Below, one piece after another: positions 35,501 to 44,422 of a DNA stretch of 64,000 nt. Position 1 is the first letter of the stretch. Each line of letters begins with the position of its first letter. The DNA comes from Chitinophagaceae bacterium PMP191F. GTDB lineage: Bacteria > Bacteroidota > Bacteroidia > Chitinophagales > Chitinophagaceae. The notes below the pieces were generated by a model, which did not search any database, was not told the origin of the DNA, and saw nothing but the letters and a program-made list of their open reading frames with translations. A program made the translations under genes and the position numbers. The stretch is from NCBI GenBank assembly GCA_001302245.1, contig LGYU01000020.1, positions 186,001 to 250,000 of the forward strand. Direction: 5' to 3'.

Positions 35501-35831
35501 CTTCCAGTTGGAAATTGATACTGGTACGCCCGTTGAGTGATTGGGTAATGGTTTTGTAACCTACATAGGAAACGGATATCTTGTTTTTAAGACTGGTGAA
35601 TTTAATTACGTAGTTTCCTTCAATATCAGTGGCAGCACCCTTAATGATACGGCCATCGGCATCTACTTCAGATACGGATGCGCCATGTATAACATCTTTT
35701 GACTTTCTATCGGTGATCTTTCCCCGTATCACCATATTGCCGGCAGCAACTGGTTCCTGGGCAGTAGTGCTGAGCCAGCCGGTAATAAGTACCAGCAGCA
35801 TGCACCATGTTTTATTTGAAAATTGTGTCAT
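32553..35831 (-). CDS. SusC/RagA-family TonB-dependent outer-membrane transporter
   Basis: The 1092-aa protein starts with a signal peptide (cleavage near TTAQE), then a carboxypeptidase-like regulatory domain (VIRGKITDRKSKDVIHGASV, residues about 33-110). The plug has LQGRMAGVDITATSGDPGAA, IRGISSINSTGNPLIVVDGMP and ITVLKDAAATAVWGSRAANG. The rest is a barrel of about 800 residues ending RIYTLGLVAGF. The plug signature is the classical SusC form. It lies 22 bases behind the four-FAS1 gene that opens the row. Confidence 0.96.
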   Translation of the reverse strand: MTQFSNKTWCMLLVLITGWLSTTAQEPVAAGNMVIRGKITDRKSKDVIHGASVSEVDADGRIIKGAATDIEGNYVIKFTSLKNKISVSYVGYKTITQSLNGRTSINFQLEEGANSDMEEAIVIASKKIDNGMGQTAERNLTTAVSKINAKDVEEMQAASIDQALQGRMAGVDITATSGDPGAAMNIRIRGISSINSTGNPLIVVDGMPYETDIPSDFNFGTADEQGYAQLLNISPADIKDITVLKDAAATAVWGSRAANGVLLITTKRGTRGKPSISYTFKGSTSKLPGAIPMLNGDQYSTLIPEAFINRMGTTLNSQTVREFNYDPNDPYWYYNYSNNTNWINAISRRGILQDHTVSMSGGGEKAKYFASIGYFDQVGTTLGTDLKRINTRINLDYTVSAKLKIFTSIAYTHTDQNRNYLSTNEGAIRNVAYLKMPNMSVFEYDELGNLTPNFFSPASNVQGQYSRIYNPVAMASQAKFSVLGERVVPRFQLDYTIKKNVLRASFDVQFDINNTKNASFLPQIATGRPNTETVVNRAYDGDIDLFSVTTKTNVAYTPHFKNPDHEFSSYLNIFTSDFKAVNQEIMTSNTASSLLVDPAAASRTQNQELSAISRITQTRSIGAVIVAHYSYKDRYILEATLRGDGNSRFGPAYRYGLFPGASLRWRISDEFFFKKIPKLDDLSFRASYAQSGNAPRYDYSFYNTFNTYTWSYMGQSAVYPSSMELKNLRWETIHGYNLGLSLTMFKGRIRSDIDVYRNRTKNLYFDALSIPSFTGFSSVNMNIGTMDNQGWEVAVWTVPYRNKNVTIGFDFNFSRNQNIIRSISEFYPNNKGNVGVNGDYLRLLQVDNPFGSFYGYKYKGVYKDKAATVATGANGKPIIGPNGQTVYMRFNYPTVDYTFQPGDAMYEDVNHDGTINYMDVVYLGNGNPKLTGGFGPSITYKNIKLTSFFNFRYGYQIVNATKMSTTSMYGFDNQSTAVLRRWRKEGDVTDIPRAVIGGGYNWLASDRYVEDASFLRFRTITLRYNFTPKAISKLKMKSLSAYITAENLYTWTKYTGQDPEVSTRGSDPFRVATDYSMTPPSRIYTLGLVAGF

Positions 35832-35853
35832 AATATTTTGAAATTGGAATAGG

Positions 35854-38091
35854 TTAGTTGAGGTACTGCAAATAGTTATCGGTGAGATGAATTACACAGC
35901 GGTTACTGAGGTAATAACTGGGCGTTGAAATAACATTGGCGGTACGGCTCAGCATGTCTGACAGCTTAAGTGTACCCACGCCGTTATTCACAAAAATGGT
36001 AGTGGGGTCGCCATTATCTCTTTTTAGAACTGTTTCAAATGCACCGCTCTCACCGCCATCTGCTGCTACATTCCGTTTGTTGAGGAAATGATAGCTGATG
36101 AATTTATATACCAGCAACTGGTCTGCTCCTGTAGTGGGCGCAAAATTGGGTGTTTTAACAGGCCCGGCTCCTGTACCTGGTAACAGACCGTTGTTCACTG
36201 CCTGTTGAATAGCTGCGTTGTTAGGAATGAACAAAGTGTAAAAGGTACCTGCACTGATACCCTGTATCTCTTTGGTGCTGTTGTTCCACATAGTAGAGTT
36301 CTTCAGGTACTGCCAGAAGTAGTTGTATTGTGATGTAGCAGGTGTACCTAATGTTTCAATGTGCTTACCTACTGCAGTTTCACTAAACTCAATGATACGG
36401 TTGATATAATATACACGCCCATTTTTAGCGGTTTTGCTGCTTTGCATAGTAGCTACGTTATTAGAGTCTACGTTGCCGGCACCAAAAACTGTATTGTTTT
36501 TATAACCGATATATTCTCCGCCATAGGTTAACAGCGCACCTTCTCCGGAAAGATTGTTCAGTACATTATTGGGCACTACGTGCATGTTCAGGATACGCAT
36601 CATGCGTATACGGGTATCAGCACCTGAATTAGGCGACAGGGTAGAGCCGGCAGGTGGTGTAAACCGGAACTGGTTGAAAGCATCATTGCTTACAGACATG
36701 TCTACCGTATAACCAGCGTTGTTAAACATCTGGTTACTGATCATGAAAATGGTATAGTTCCTGTAGATGTTCGAAACCTGGTATTTTAATTCCTGGTTCA
36801 GCAGGGTTACCATCATAGAGTATTTGGGATCGAGATAAGCTTTGCCATATACACTGCTGAATACGTTTGCTTCCTGCACCTTATTGGTACCATAGAAGAA
36901 TCCGTTGCTGAGAATCTTCTTTTCTACAATATCTGTTGCAGGATTAAAGCGGGCTTCTTCATTCAGGAAATTGTAAGTAGTGGCAAATTTACCGGGCCAT
37001 ACCGCGTTCTGCCACAGATGAGCATTTACAAAATCGTAAATGATAGCTGGCGGCATATCATCCAGCTTGCTGTAATGCTCAAGCAGTACCGTGCTGATAT
37101 AATTCTGCAATACCGTATTGGTAGGTACAAAAATGGTATAACAGTTACTCTGTCCGTCGTTATCGGCAGTTTTCAGAAAGTTTTCATTGTTCAGCGAAAA
37201 AGCCAGTGAAGGATTGTACACCTTGGTGTATACTTTGTCTGCATTGCCGGTAGTGTTCTGGTAACGGGAAGTAACAGAAGCGTTCAATACATACTGGATC
37301 AGGTATTTGTCAAACAGGCTTTTGAAAAGACTGTATTCCGGTTTACCGGCAATATATTCATCAATGGATGGCAGGGTATTGATCACCTTGTTCACTATAT
37401 GGATCACGCCGTTTTCTGCGGCAATATCCTGTTCTGTAACAATGGCATCCAGTACGTTGAAGCCGGTATAGTTAGTATTGGGATAAAAATAGTTGTAATC
37501 AGATGCCGTAATGTTTTTGGCGTTTGTATAACTGCTGACGAAGTAGGTGAGGTATTTGTTGTTGTTGTCAGCATCGGCATAATAAACGGTACCGTTATTA
37601 TTGCGATTGGAAGCAATGGCTTTGATGGCCTTGCCACCGGTGTCAACACCATTGTACACACCGGTATAACTGGCTGTGCGTCTTCTGAAAGCGGAAGATG
37701 CTACCCAGCCGATGGCGCTCTGGTAATCGCCCAGTCTTTCTTTTCTGAATGCATTGTACACCAGGCAGTAGGTAACAATCCTGCGGCAGGCGGCAGAATC
37801 GAGCTGGTCAATACCGCTGATGCTGTTTTGTGTAAAGTACACACTGAATGCCGAGTCGTGGGGAGCAAAGAATGTCCAGTAACCGGCTCCTCCCAGGATG
37901 CTTTTATAGCCTGCTTTATCTATAGCAGCCAGCAGGTGTTTGAAATTACCCCGGGCCTGCAATTGCTGGTAAATAGGCGGTTCAAGTGTTTCGGGTCTTC
38001 CGTAATAATCATCAAACGCTTTTTTTCGACAATTGGTCATAGCAAGCGCAATCATTAGTACAAAAGAGCCCTTTAATAGGAATCTGTTCAT
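35854..38091 (-). CDS. Large lipoprotein with probably four FAS1 domains
   Basis: The first gene of the FAS1/SusCD row encodes 745 aa with lipobox MTNC (Cys 21). Four FAS1-like units follow one another: about 48-240 (WTFFAPHDSAFSVYF, NGVIHIVNKVINTLPS), 245-420 (CYTIFVPTNTVLQNYI), 425-585 (NYTIFMISNQMFNNAGY, NGRVYYINRIIEF) and 590-745 (FYTLFIPNNAAIQQAV, NRCVIHLTDNYLQYL). The unit boundaries are my estimates. The repeated box (Y/W)T-F-(A/V/I)P-(T/N) is the FAS1 hallmark. The protein is likely anchored in the outer membrane beside SusC. Its length suggests a long arm reaching from the surface. Function is unknown; binding of pectin or of a wall glycoprotein such as arabinogalactan protein is speculation. 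Confidence 0.88.
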   Translation of the reverse strand: MNRFLLKGSFVLMIALAMTNCRKKAFDDYYGRPETLEPPIYQQLQARGNFKHLLAAIDKAGYKSILGGAGYWTFFAPHDSAFSVYFTQNSISGIDQLDSAACRRIVTYCLVYNAFRKERLGDYQSAIGWVASSAFRRRTASYTGVYNGVDTGGKAIKAIASNRNNNGTVYYADADNNNKYLTYFVSSYTNAKNITASDYNYFYPNTNYTGFNVLDAIVTEQDIAAENGVIHIVNKVINTLPSIDEYIAGKPEYSLFKSLFDKYLIQYVLNASVTSRYQNTTGNADKVYTKVYNPSLAFSLNNENFLKTADNDGQSNCYTIFVPTNTVLQNYISTVLLEHYSKLDDMPPAIIYDFVNAHLWQNAVWPGKFATTYNFLNEEARFNPATDIVEKKILSNGFFYGTNKVQEANVFSSVYGKAYLDPKYSMMVTLLNQELKYQVSNIYRNYTIFMISNQMFNNAGYTVDMSVSNDAFNQFRFTPPAGSTLSPNSGADTRIRMMRILNMHVVPNNVLNNLSGEGALLTYGGEYIGYKNNTVFGAGNVDSNNVATMQSSKTAKNGRVYYINRIIEFSETAVGKHIETLGTPATSQYNYFWQYLKNSTMWNNSTKEIQGISAGTFYTLFIPNNAAIQQAVNNGLLPGTGAGPVKTPNFAPTTGADQLLVYKFISYHFLNKRNVAADGGESGAFETVLKRDNGDPTTIFVNNGVGTLKLSDMLSRTANVISTPSYYLSNRCVIHLTDNYLQYLN

Positions 38092-38971
38092 AATGTGTAG
38101 AAAATAGCTGGTTTATAAAATCCGGTTAAATATGTAGGGTTGCATCTGGTGCAGGTGGAATGCTAACAAAACATACTAAGCATATTTTGCAGACTGTACC
38201 TGGTGATACAGTGAAAAGGTTTGTGTGCGTGTAAAAAATGAACAGGAAAAAGATGAGTGCAGAACGGAGAAATTGTTCTGTTTACTGCGGAGAACGCAGT
38301 ATGGCGTTGAGCAATTAGCATGGCAAGCGGTCAGTTTTGGTTAAACAATACAGTTAACAAGCAGTTTCAGGGCAATCGTTCTTTTTTCATTACGTAAACT
38401 GGTCAGGTTACGCGCTTATGATATGATGTTTAAAAATAAACATTCTGTTTGCCCAACTATCCTGAAGTATCCTGATTAATCATACTCAAATCCGCATGGG
38501 ATCAATAATGTGTCATTTAGACATTTATTATTAACGGAAATGGTGAAGTGTGCTTATAAACACCCGGAACCGATAGTTTTTTATAGCTAAATGGTATTAG
38601 TAAAGCCATGCTTTCATATTTAATATTTTTACATTTAATATTTTTGTATGAATTAAGGCTTGTATTGTCTGTTCTGTGTAAAAAAAGTGTTGCAGACCGT
38701 CTATCACCATAATGCTGCTGTTTGTAACACAAGTGGCGTTCTGACAGGACGGAGCAGGATGATCGGGCTGCTGGCGTTAAATAGCTTTACCCTCACGATT
38801 CAAAAAGCTGTATGAAAAGGATTTACCTCTTTTGATCTTCTGTCACTGCAGGTTTTAATTCCCATTCATTACAATCACCAGGCGTTTCTGTCCGTAAACA
38901 CAGGCCCCGGTCAGCTTATTAAATCCCGTTTTTAAGTTTTTCTTTATATGGCATATAGCAAGCAAGCAACA
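38092..38971. other. Long divergent spacer between the FAS1/SusCD row and the enzyme cluster
   Basis: Roughly 900 bases hold no convincing gene on either strand. Near 38612-38646 two AT-rich repeats, ATTTAATATTTTT and a second copy, create two -7-like boxes. On the - strand, TATGTTTTG near 38166-38174 is one base from the -7 consensus and could serve the FAS1/SusCD row. The word GCGGAGAACGC near 38278 is from the spacer repertoire. Confidence 0.45.
38639..38646 (+). promoter_or_regulatory. Candidate -7 promoter box for the enzyme-cluster leader
   Basis: TATTTTTG fits the Bacteroidota -7 consensus TAnnTTTG exactly. No good TTTG at -33 was found (TTTC at 38612 is too far), so it is tentative. 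If real, transcription would start near 38650 and give a leader of about 500 bases. Confidence 0.3.
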
Positions 38972-38972
38972 A

Positions 38973-39009
38973 AGGGCGCTCAATGTCTATTGAGGCGCCT
39001 TTCTTCTTT
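38973..39009 (+). terminator. Intrinsic terminator or attenuator in the leader of the enzyme cluster
   Basis: GGCGCTCAAT (38975-38984) pairs with ATTGAGGCGCC (38989-38999), with one bulged G, around loop GTCT. A T-rich tract (TTTCTTCTTTT) follows. It lies about 155 bases before GH105 with no gene ahead of it, so it would end a short RNA or attenuate the operon. Confidence 0.6.
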
Positions 39010-39079
39010 TAGCGATCTTTTCTGAAAGAAAAATAAAATATGCTCAGGCTCAGTGGCTTAAGTACAACTTTTTACGTCG

Positions 39080-39114
39080 TTATACCGTCGGTGGGCCAGC
39101 GGCAGACGGTATGA
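39080..39114. promoter_or_regulatory. Inverted repeat upstream of the GH105 gene
   Basis: ATACCGTC (39082-39089) and GACGGTAT (39105-39112) are exact complements; the stem extends to ten pairs with a T-A and a G-U. It lies 50-80 bases before the start of the first enzyme gene, suitable for an operator or a leader hairpin. Confidence 0.45.
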
Positions 39115-39164
39115 TATAAGTTTCAAACATGGATTAAATATTGCTAACGCTTAATAATCACCAC

Positions 39165-40556
39165 GTGAAACAACAATTTAACCGTAGTACCCAAAAAAGT
39201 GTAGCAGCCATACGTTCCGGTTGTATTGGCGTGGCATTGCTTTCAACAGTATTTCCTTTGTATGCGCAGCAAAAAACTGCCAATGATGTAACGGCTCCGT
39301 TACATGCCCTGCAGGTACATTATCCCGTGCCTTATGCACCCATGAGTGCTGAACAGGTAAAGCAGGTGCTGGACAAGGTATTTGCTTATCTTGATACTGT
39401 AACACCGGCCGCAATGGTCAATAAACAAACAGGAGCTGTAATAACCGGTATAAACCAGGCTGATACAAATATTGCTGTACAGAAAGGCGATTTTCGTCTT
39501 ACCAGTTATGAATGGGGTGTTACTTATTCCGGTATGTTGCTGGCAGCGGAAACAACCGGTGATACACGGTATAAGGATTATGTGAAGAAGCGATTTGATT
39601 TCATGGCTGAGTGGATACCGGCAATAAAAAAAATGGTAACGGCCGGTCTTTTCAAAGGTGATTATCCTTTCCGCCAACCGATAGCTCCCCATGCACTGGA
39701 TGATGCAGGCGCTGTGGGTACAGCTATGATCAAGGCTACGCTTGCCGGTGTGAATAGTAACCTGCGTACGCTGATTGATAATTACGGCAGTTATGTGGCT
39801 ACCAAAGAATTCCGGTTACAGGATGGTACACTGGCCAGGAACCGGCCTCAGAAAAATACACTCTGGCTGGATGATCTGTATATGGGTGTGCCCATACTGG
39901 CCTATATGGGTAAACTGACCGGTGATAAAAAATATTATGATGATGCGGTAAAACAGGTATTACAGTTTTCACAGCGGATGTTCAATAAAGACAAGAACAT
40001 TTACATACATGGATGGGTACAGGATATGGGCGCACATCCTGCATTTCACTGGGCAAGGGCCAACGGATGGGCATTGATGGCAATGACCGAATTGCTGGAT
40101 GTATTGCCGGAAACACACAGCGGCCGTACTGCGGTATTGCAACAGTTACAGGCACAGGTAAAAGGACTGACTGCGCTGCAATCCGGGTCTGGTTTCTGGC
40201 ACCAGTTGCTGGATCGTGAAGATTCTTACCTGGAAACATCGGCAACGGCTATTTACGCATATTGCATTGCACATGCCTGCAACAAAGGCTGGCTGGATCC
40301 TGTAGCATATGCACCCATGGCAATGCTGGCATGGAATGCAGTAAGCACCAAAGTAAACGATAAGGGACAGGTGGAAGGAACCTGCGTGGGAACCGGAATG
40401 GCGTTTGATCCGGCATTTTATTATCATCGTCCTGTAAATGTATATGCAGCGCATGGTTATGGACCGCTATTGCTGGCAGGCGCAGAGATGTATCGTATGG
40501 TGAAAAGCAACCCCTTTAAGATCAACGATAGTGCGCTTCAATATTATCAACCATAG
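39165..40556 (+). CDS. GH105 unsaturated rhamnogalacturonyl hydrolase, non-ATG start
   Basis: GH105 enzymes remove the 4,5-unsaturated galacturonate that PL11 lyases leave at the non-reducing end. Family blocks include YEWGVTYSGMLLAAETTGD, the NTLWLDDLYMGVPILAYMG region with the catalytic Asp, WVQDMGAHPAFHWARANGW, GSGFWHQLLDREDSYLETSA, and GTGMAFDPAFYYHRPVNVYAAHGYGP near the end. The signal peptide (about 36 residues, ending FPLYAQ) has no ATG: the frame has a stop at 39135, and only TTG (39141) or GTG (39165) precede it. GTG is chosen, giving 463 aa. The product would be secreted to the periplasm. Confidence 0.9.
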   Translation: MKQQFNRSTQKSVAAIRSGCIGVALLSTVFPLYAQQKTANDVTAPLHALQVHYPVPYAPMSAEQVKQVLDKVFAYLDTVTPAAMVNKQTGAVITGINQADTNIAVQKGDFRLTSYEWGVTYSGMLLAAETTGDTRYKDYVKKRFDFMAEWIPAIKKMVTAGLFKGDYPFRQPIAPHALDDAGAVGTAMIKATLAGVNSNLRTLIDNYGSYVATKEFRLQDGTLARNRPQKNTLWLDDLYMGVPILAYMGKLTGDKKYYDDAVKQVLQFSQRMFNKDKNIYIHGWVQDMGAHPAFHWARANGWALMAMTELLDVLPETHSGRTAVLQQLQAQVKGLTALQSGSGFWHQLLDREDSYLETSATAIYAYCIAHACNKGWLDPVAYAPMAMLAWNAVSTKVNDKGQVEGTCVGTGMAFDPAFYYHRPVNVYAAHGYGPLLLAGAEMYRMVKSNPFKINDSALQYYQP

Positions 40557-40568
40557 ATCCTGACTGAA

Positions 40569-43004
40569 ATGAATAACAGAATACTGATCCTGTTGTCTGG
40601 CTGTTTGCTGATGAGTATAACAATAAAGGCGCAGATCCAGCCGGGCAAAAAACATGTTTTGTGGTATACACAACCTGCAAAGGACTGGAATGAAGCATTG
40701 CCCCTGGGAAATGGCCGGCTGGGAGCAATGGTATTCGGTTATCCTGCAGAAGAACTTATACAGCTGAATGAAGAAACATTATGGACAGGTGGTCCGCCCG
40801 ATCTGAACCCCAATCCCAACGCACCCCAATATCTGCAACCTGTTCGCGATGCACTGTTCCGTGACAGTATCAGGGAAGCTGTAAAGCTGTTGCAGAAAAT
40901 GCAGGGCCCTAATACACAAATGTATCAGCCATTGGGAGATATCCTGATCAGGCAATCGCTGAATAGTGCCCCCACCGGATATTACCGCGACCTGGATATT
41001 GATAATGCCACTGCTCTTACGCGGTTTACTGTAAATGGAGTAACCTTTTCACGACAGGTATTTGTGTCTGCACCCGACCAGGTGATTGTTATAAAGCTCA
41101 CTGCAGATAAACCCAAGGCATTGCAGTTCAGTGTTGATGTACGTCATGAACTGGCATATAAAAAATTTGTTACAAAAAACAACGAATTGGTACTGGCCGG
41201 CAAAGCACGTATTAACAATGATGAAAGAAGGAATGTTAAACCGCTGTTGTACAATGATAGCCTGAACAGTTACGGCATGCGTTTTCAGTACAGGATCAAA
41301 GCAATTACTGCTGATGGCAAAGTGACCGGCAACGATAGTGCATTGATGGTATCGGGCGCTACGGAAGTACTATTGCTGGTGTCTGCTGCAACGAGTTTCA
41401 ATGGTTATGATAAATACCCCGACAGGCAAGGTAAAGATGAAGCAGCAATAGCTGTAAAATGGCTGCAATTGGCTGCACGCAAAACATACACGCAGTTGCT
41501 GGCTGCACATATAAAGGATTATAAAAAATATTTTGATCGTGTATCATTTAACGTAACTGAAAAAGCAATTCTTGCTATACCAACTGATAAGCGATTGGAG
41601 TTGTATAAAAAAGGAGAAGATGACCCCGGGCTGGAGGAGCTGTATTTTCATTTTGGCCGTTACCTGCTGATCTCCTGTTCAAGACCCGGCGGCATTGCTG
41701 CCAACCTGCAGGGCATCTGGAACAAAGAAATACGTCCATCATGGCGCAGTAACTATACTACCAATATTAACCTGCAAATGAATTACTGGCCTGCAGAGGT
41801 TTGTAATCTTTCAGAACTGACAGGCCCGCTGGTACAGCAGATACAACATATGGCTTTAAATGGCAGAGCTACGGCAAAGAATTATTATGGCATGCATGGA
41901 TGGGCTGCTCATCATAATTCAGATATCTGGGCACAGACCAACCCGGTAGGTGAAGGCAGCGGTGATCCCAAATGGGCCAACTGGTCGCTGGGAAGTCCGT
42001 GGCTGAGCCAGCATTTATATGAACATTATTTATTCACCGGCAGTAAACAGTTTTTACGTGATACTGCCTACCCGGTTATGAAAGAAGCAGCATTGTTCTG
42101 TATAGACTGGCTGGTGGAAAAAGATGGACTGCTGGTAACTGTTCCTTCAACATCACCGGAAAATGTATATATCCATCCACGTGGTTTTAAAGGAACAGTG
42201 ACCATTGCTTCAGCTATGGATATGGAAATTATATGGGACCTGTTCACCAACCTGATTGAAGCCGCAGATATGCTGGGTATTGATAAAGACTTTGCAACAT
42301 TACTGGAACAAAAAAGAAACAGGCTGAGTCCGTTAAAGATCGGGAAGAAAGGCAACCTGGTGGAATGGTATGGCGATTGGGAGGATGAAGATCCGCAACA
42401 CCGGCATGTATCACATTTGTTTGCGCTATATCCGGGGCGCGAAATATCACCACTATTGGATACGGCTTATGCGAATGCCTGTCGCAGAACACTTGAAGTA
42501 CGTGGTGATGGCGGCACTGGTTGGAGCAAAGCATGGAAGATCAATTTCTGGGCACGTTTGCTGGATGGTAATCATGCGTATAAAATGTACCAGGAATTGC
42601 TGAAAGGTTCAACACTCAATAATCTTTTTGATACACATCCGCCTTTCCAGATCGACGGTAATTTCGGTGCAACGGCTGGTATTGCTGAAATGCTGCTGCA
42701 AAGTCATTTGGGCGTGATCCAGTTGTTGCCCGCGTTGCCGGATAGCTGGGCCGGCGGTACCGTAAAAGGCCTGGTGGCCCGCGGCGGATTTGAAATAGAT
42801 ATGCAATGGAAAAATGGCATACTGATCAAAGCCATAGTTATCTCAAAAAAAGGCGGAGTATGTCGTATACGTACTGCGCAGAAAATGAAGATAGCTGGTG
42901 TTAATGCCAATACCGGTATTGCAGACCTGTACAACCAGACCCAATACATTACAACATTCAATACTGTTGCCGGTAAAAGATATGAACTGGTAATAGCCAA
43001 TTAA
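40569..43004 (+). CDS. GH95 alpha-L-fucosidase or alpha-L-galactosidase
   Basis: The 811-aa protein has a signal peptide (ending IKAQ) and the full GH95 plan. The N-terminal beta domain has [18 protein letters not shown] and [17 protein letters not shown]. The (alpha/alpha)6 barrel contains [61 protein letters not shown] and [19 protein letters not shown]. The Asn and Asp residues in these blocks fit the inverting mechanism of the family. GH95 covers alpha-1,2-fucosidases and alpha-L-galactosidases; pectin side chains contain both sugars. The nearby fucose-type pathway at the window start favours fucose. The stop overlaps the next ATG (TAATG), but that gene more likely starts 18 bases on. Confidence 0.93.
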   Translation: MNNRILILLSGCLLMSITIKAQIQPGKKHVLWYTQPAKDWNEALPLGNGRLGAMVFGYPAEELIQLNEETLWTGGPPDLNPNPNAPQYLQPVRDALFRDSIREAVKLLQKMQGPNTQMYQPLGDILIRQSLNSAPTGYYRDLDIDNATALTRFTVNGVTFSRQVFVSAPDQVIVIKLTADKPKALQFSVDVRHELAYKKFVTKNNELVLAGKARINNDERRNVKPLLYNDSLNSYGMRFQYRIKAITADGKVTGNDSALMVSGATEVLLLVSAATSFNGYDKYPDRQGKDEAAIAVKWLQLAARKTYTQLLAAHIKDYKKYFDRVSFNVTEKAILAIPTDKRLELYKKGEDDPGLEELYFHFGRYLLISCSRPGGIAANLQGIWNKEIRPSWRSNYTTNINLQMNYWPAEVCNLSELTGPLVQQIQHMALNGRATAKNYYGMHGWAAHHNSDIWAQTNPVGEGSGDPKWANWSLGSPWLSQHLYEHYLFTGSKQFLRDTAYPVMKEAALFCIDWLVEKDGLLVTVPSTSPENVYIHPRGFKGTVTIASAMDMEIIWDLFTNLIEAADMLGIDKDFATLLEQKRNRLSPLKIGKKGNLVEWYGDWEDEDPQHRHVSHLFALYPGREISPLLDTAYANACRRTLEVRGDGGTGWSKAWKINFWARLLDGNHAYKMYQELLKGSTLNNLFDTHPPFQIDGNFGATAGIAEMLLQSHLGVIQLLPALPDSWAGGTVKGLVARGGFEIDMQWKNGILIKAIVISKKGGVCRIRTAQKMKIAGVNANTGIADLYNQTQYITTFNTVAGKRYELVIAN

Positions 43005-43021
43005 TGCAAATGGATTTGACT

Positions 43022-44356
43022 ATGAAACAGATCTTTTCAATCATCACAATTACAGCAATTGCCATTGGCAGCGCGCATGCGCAGGTACCATTGAAGTTTG
43101 ATCTTGGTACCGGCAAAGCTGCCAAAGGATATACGGTAGTAACACCGGATACAAAATTTACCTACGAAAAAGGATATGGGTTTGACCAGGGATCGGTAGT
43201 GGAAGCTGTTGACCGCGGTGGTAAAAACACCGTGACCAGAGATTTTATTACCAGCAATAAACCTTTTTATTTTTCTGTGAAACTGCCAGATGGCAATTAT
43301 GATGTGAAGGTGATACTGGGTGATGTTAAAGGAACTTCTGTTACTACAGTACGCGCTGAATGCCGCAGGTTGTTTCTGCAGAATGTACGAACCACCAAAG
43401 GACAGATCACTTCACAATCTTTTTCAGTACATGTAAAGGATAGCATCATCCGGCAGAACGGACAAGCTGTTGGTAAAGTAAAACTGAAAACAAGGGAAAT
43501 AACCTATCTGCACTGGGACAACTTGCTTACGCTGGAGTTCAATGATTTATTGCCCAAAGTATGTGCTGTGGAAATAACGCCAAATACAAAAGCGCCCACT
43601 ATTTTTCTTGCAGGAAATTCCACCGTGGTAGATCAGGATCGTGAACCATGGGCTGCATGGGGACAGATGTTCCCGGCTTTTTTTCAACCTGGAAAGATAG
43701 TAGTGGCCAATTATGCTGAATCGGGTGAAACACTGAAAGCTTTTAAAAGGGAGAACAGGCTGGAAAAAATATGGAATATGGCAAAACCCGGTGATTACCT
43801 GTTCATCGAGTTTACACACAATGATCAGAAACTGGGCGGCAATCACCTCGATCCTTTTACTACTTACAAGGAAACATTGAAAGAGTGGATTGCCGAAGCC
43901 AGAAAAAGAAATATAACATCGGTGTTGGTTACTTCTATGCACCGGCGCAGTTTTGATTCAACAGGCCATATCATCAATACACTGCTGGATTATCCTGAAG
44001 CTATGCGGCAGACCGGCGCAGAAGAGAAAGTAACAGTGATTGATCTGAATGCCATGAGTAAAACATTGTATGAGGCATGGGGTGTACAAACGTCTTTAAA
44101 GGCATTTGTACATTATCCCGCCAATACATTTCCCGGTCAAACGGAAGCGCTGGCAGACAATACACACTTCAGCCCCTACGGAGCATACGAACTGGCAAGA
44201 TGTGTGGTAAAAGCCTTGCAGGCAACTGATCTGCCGTTTGTGCAATACCTGCGGAAAGATATTCCGGCGTTTGATCCGGCAAAACCAGATCCGCTGGAAA
44301 GCTGGTACTGGCCGCAAAGTGCAATGGTTACATCCACTAAGCCGGATGGGAATTAA
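43022..44356 (+). CDS. CE12-like rhamnogalacturonan acetylesterase with N-terminal beta domain
   Basis: The 444-aa protein begins with a signal peptide (MKQIFSIITITAIAIGSAHA). Residues about 25-185 resemble a galactose-binding-like beta-sandwich (LKFDLGTGKAAKGYTVVTP, PDGNYDVKVILGD). Residues about 190-430 are an SGNH esterase: the Ser block reads FLAGNSTVVDQ (Asn instead of the usual Asp before Ser), then NYAESGETL, FIEFTHNDQKLGG, and the Asp/His block ADNTHFSPYGAYELA. Such two-domain CE12 proteins deacetylate rhamnogalacturonan. An ATG at 43004 overlaps the GH95 stop, but the ATG at 43022 gives the better signal peptide. Confidence 0.87.
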   Translation: MKQIFSIITITAIAIGSAHAQVPLKFDLGTGKAAKGYTVVTPDTKFTYEKGYGFDQGSVVEAVDRGGKNTVTRDFITSNKPFYFSVKLPDGNYDVKVILGDVKGTSVTTVRAECRRLFLQNVRTTKGQITSQSFSVHVKDSIIRQNGQAVGKVKLKTREITYLHWDNLLTLEFNDLLPKVCAVEITPNTKAPTIFLAGNSTVVDQDREPWAAWGQMFPAFFQPGKIVVANYAESGETLKAFKRENRLEKIWNMAKPGDYLFIEFTHNDQKLGGNHLDPFTTYKETLKEWIAEARKRNITSVLVTSMHRRSFDSTGHIINTLLDYPEAMRQTGAEEKVTVIDLNAMSKTLYEAWGVQTSLKAFVHYPANTFPGQTEALADNTHFSPYGAYELARCVVKALQATDLPFVQYLRKDIPAFDPAKPDPLESWYWPQSAMVTSTKPDGN

Positions 44357-44422
44357 GATGATTGCAAGGAGAGACAAACCTGGCACACAATACGTTTATT
44401 AACCACTCAACGACTGACACAT

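Noticed and set aside
34593-38058. + strand frames of about 220 codons at 34593-35258 and 37399-38058
   Set aside because: Both lie fully opposite recognisable SusC or FAS1 genes; the residue mix is that of reverse-complement translation.
38517-38732. 71-codon - strand frame in the large spacer
   Set aside because: AT-rich, no signal peptide or family pattern, and it overlaps the candidate promoter region.
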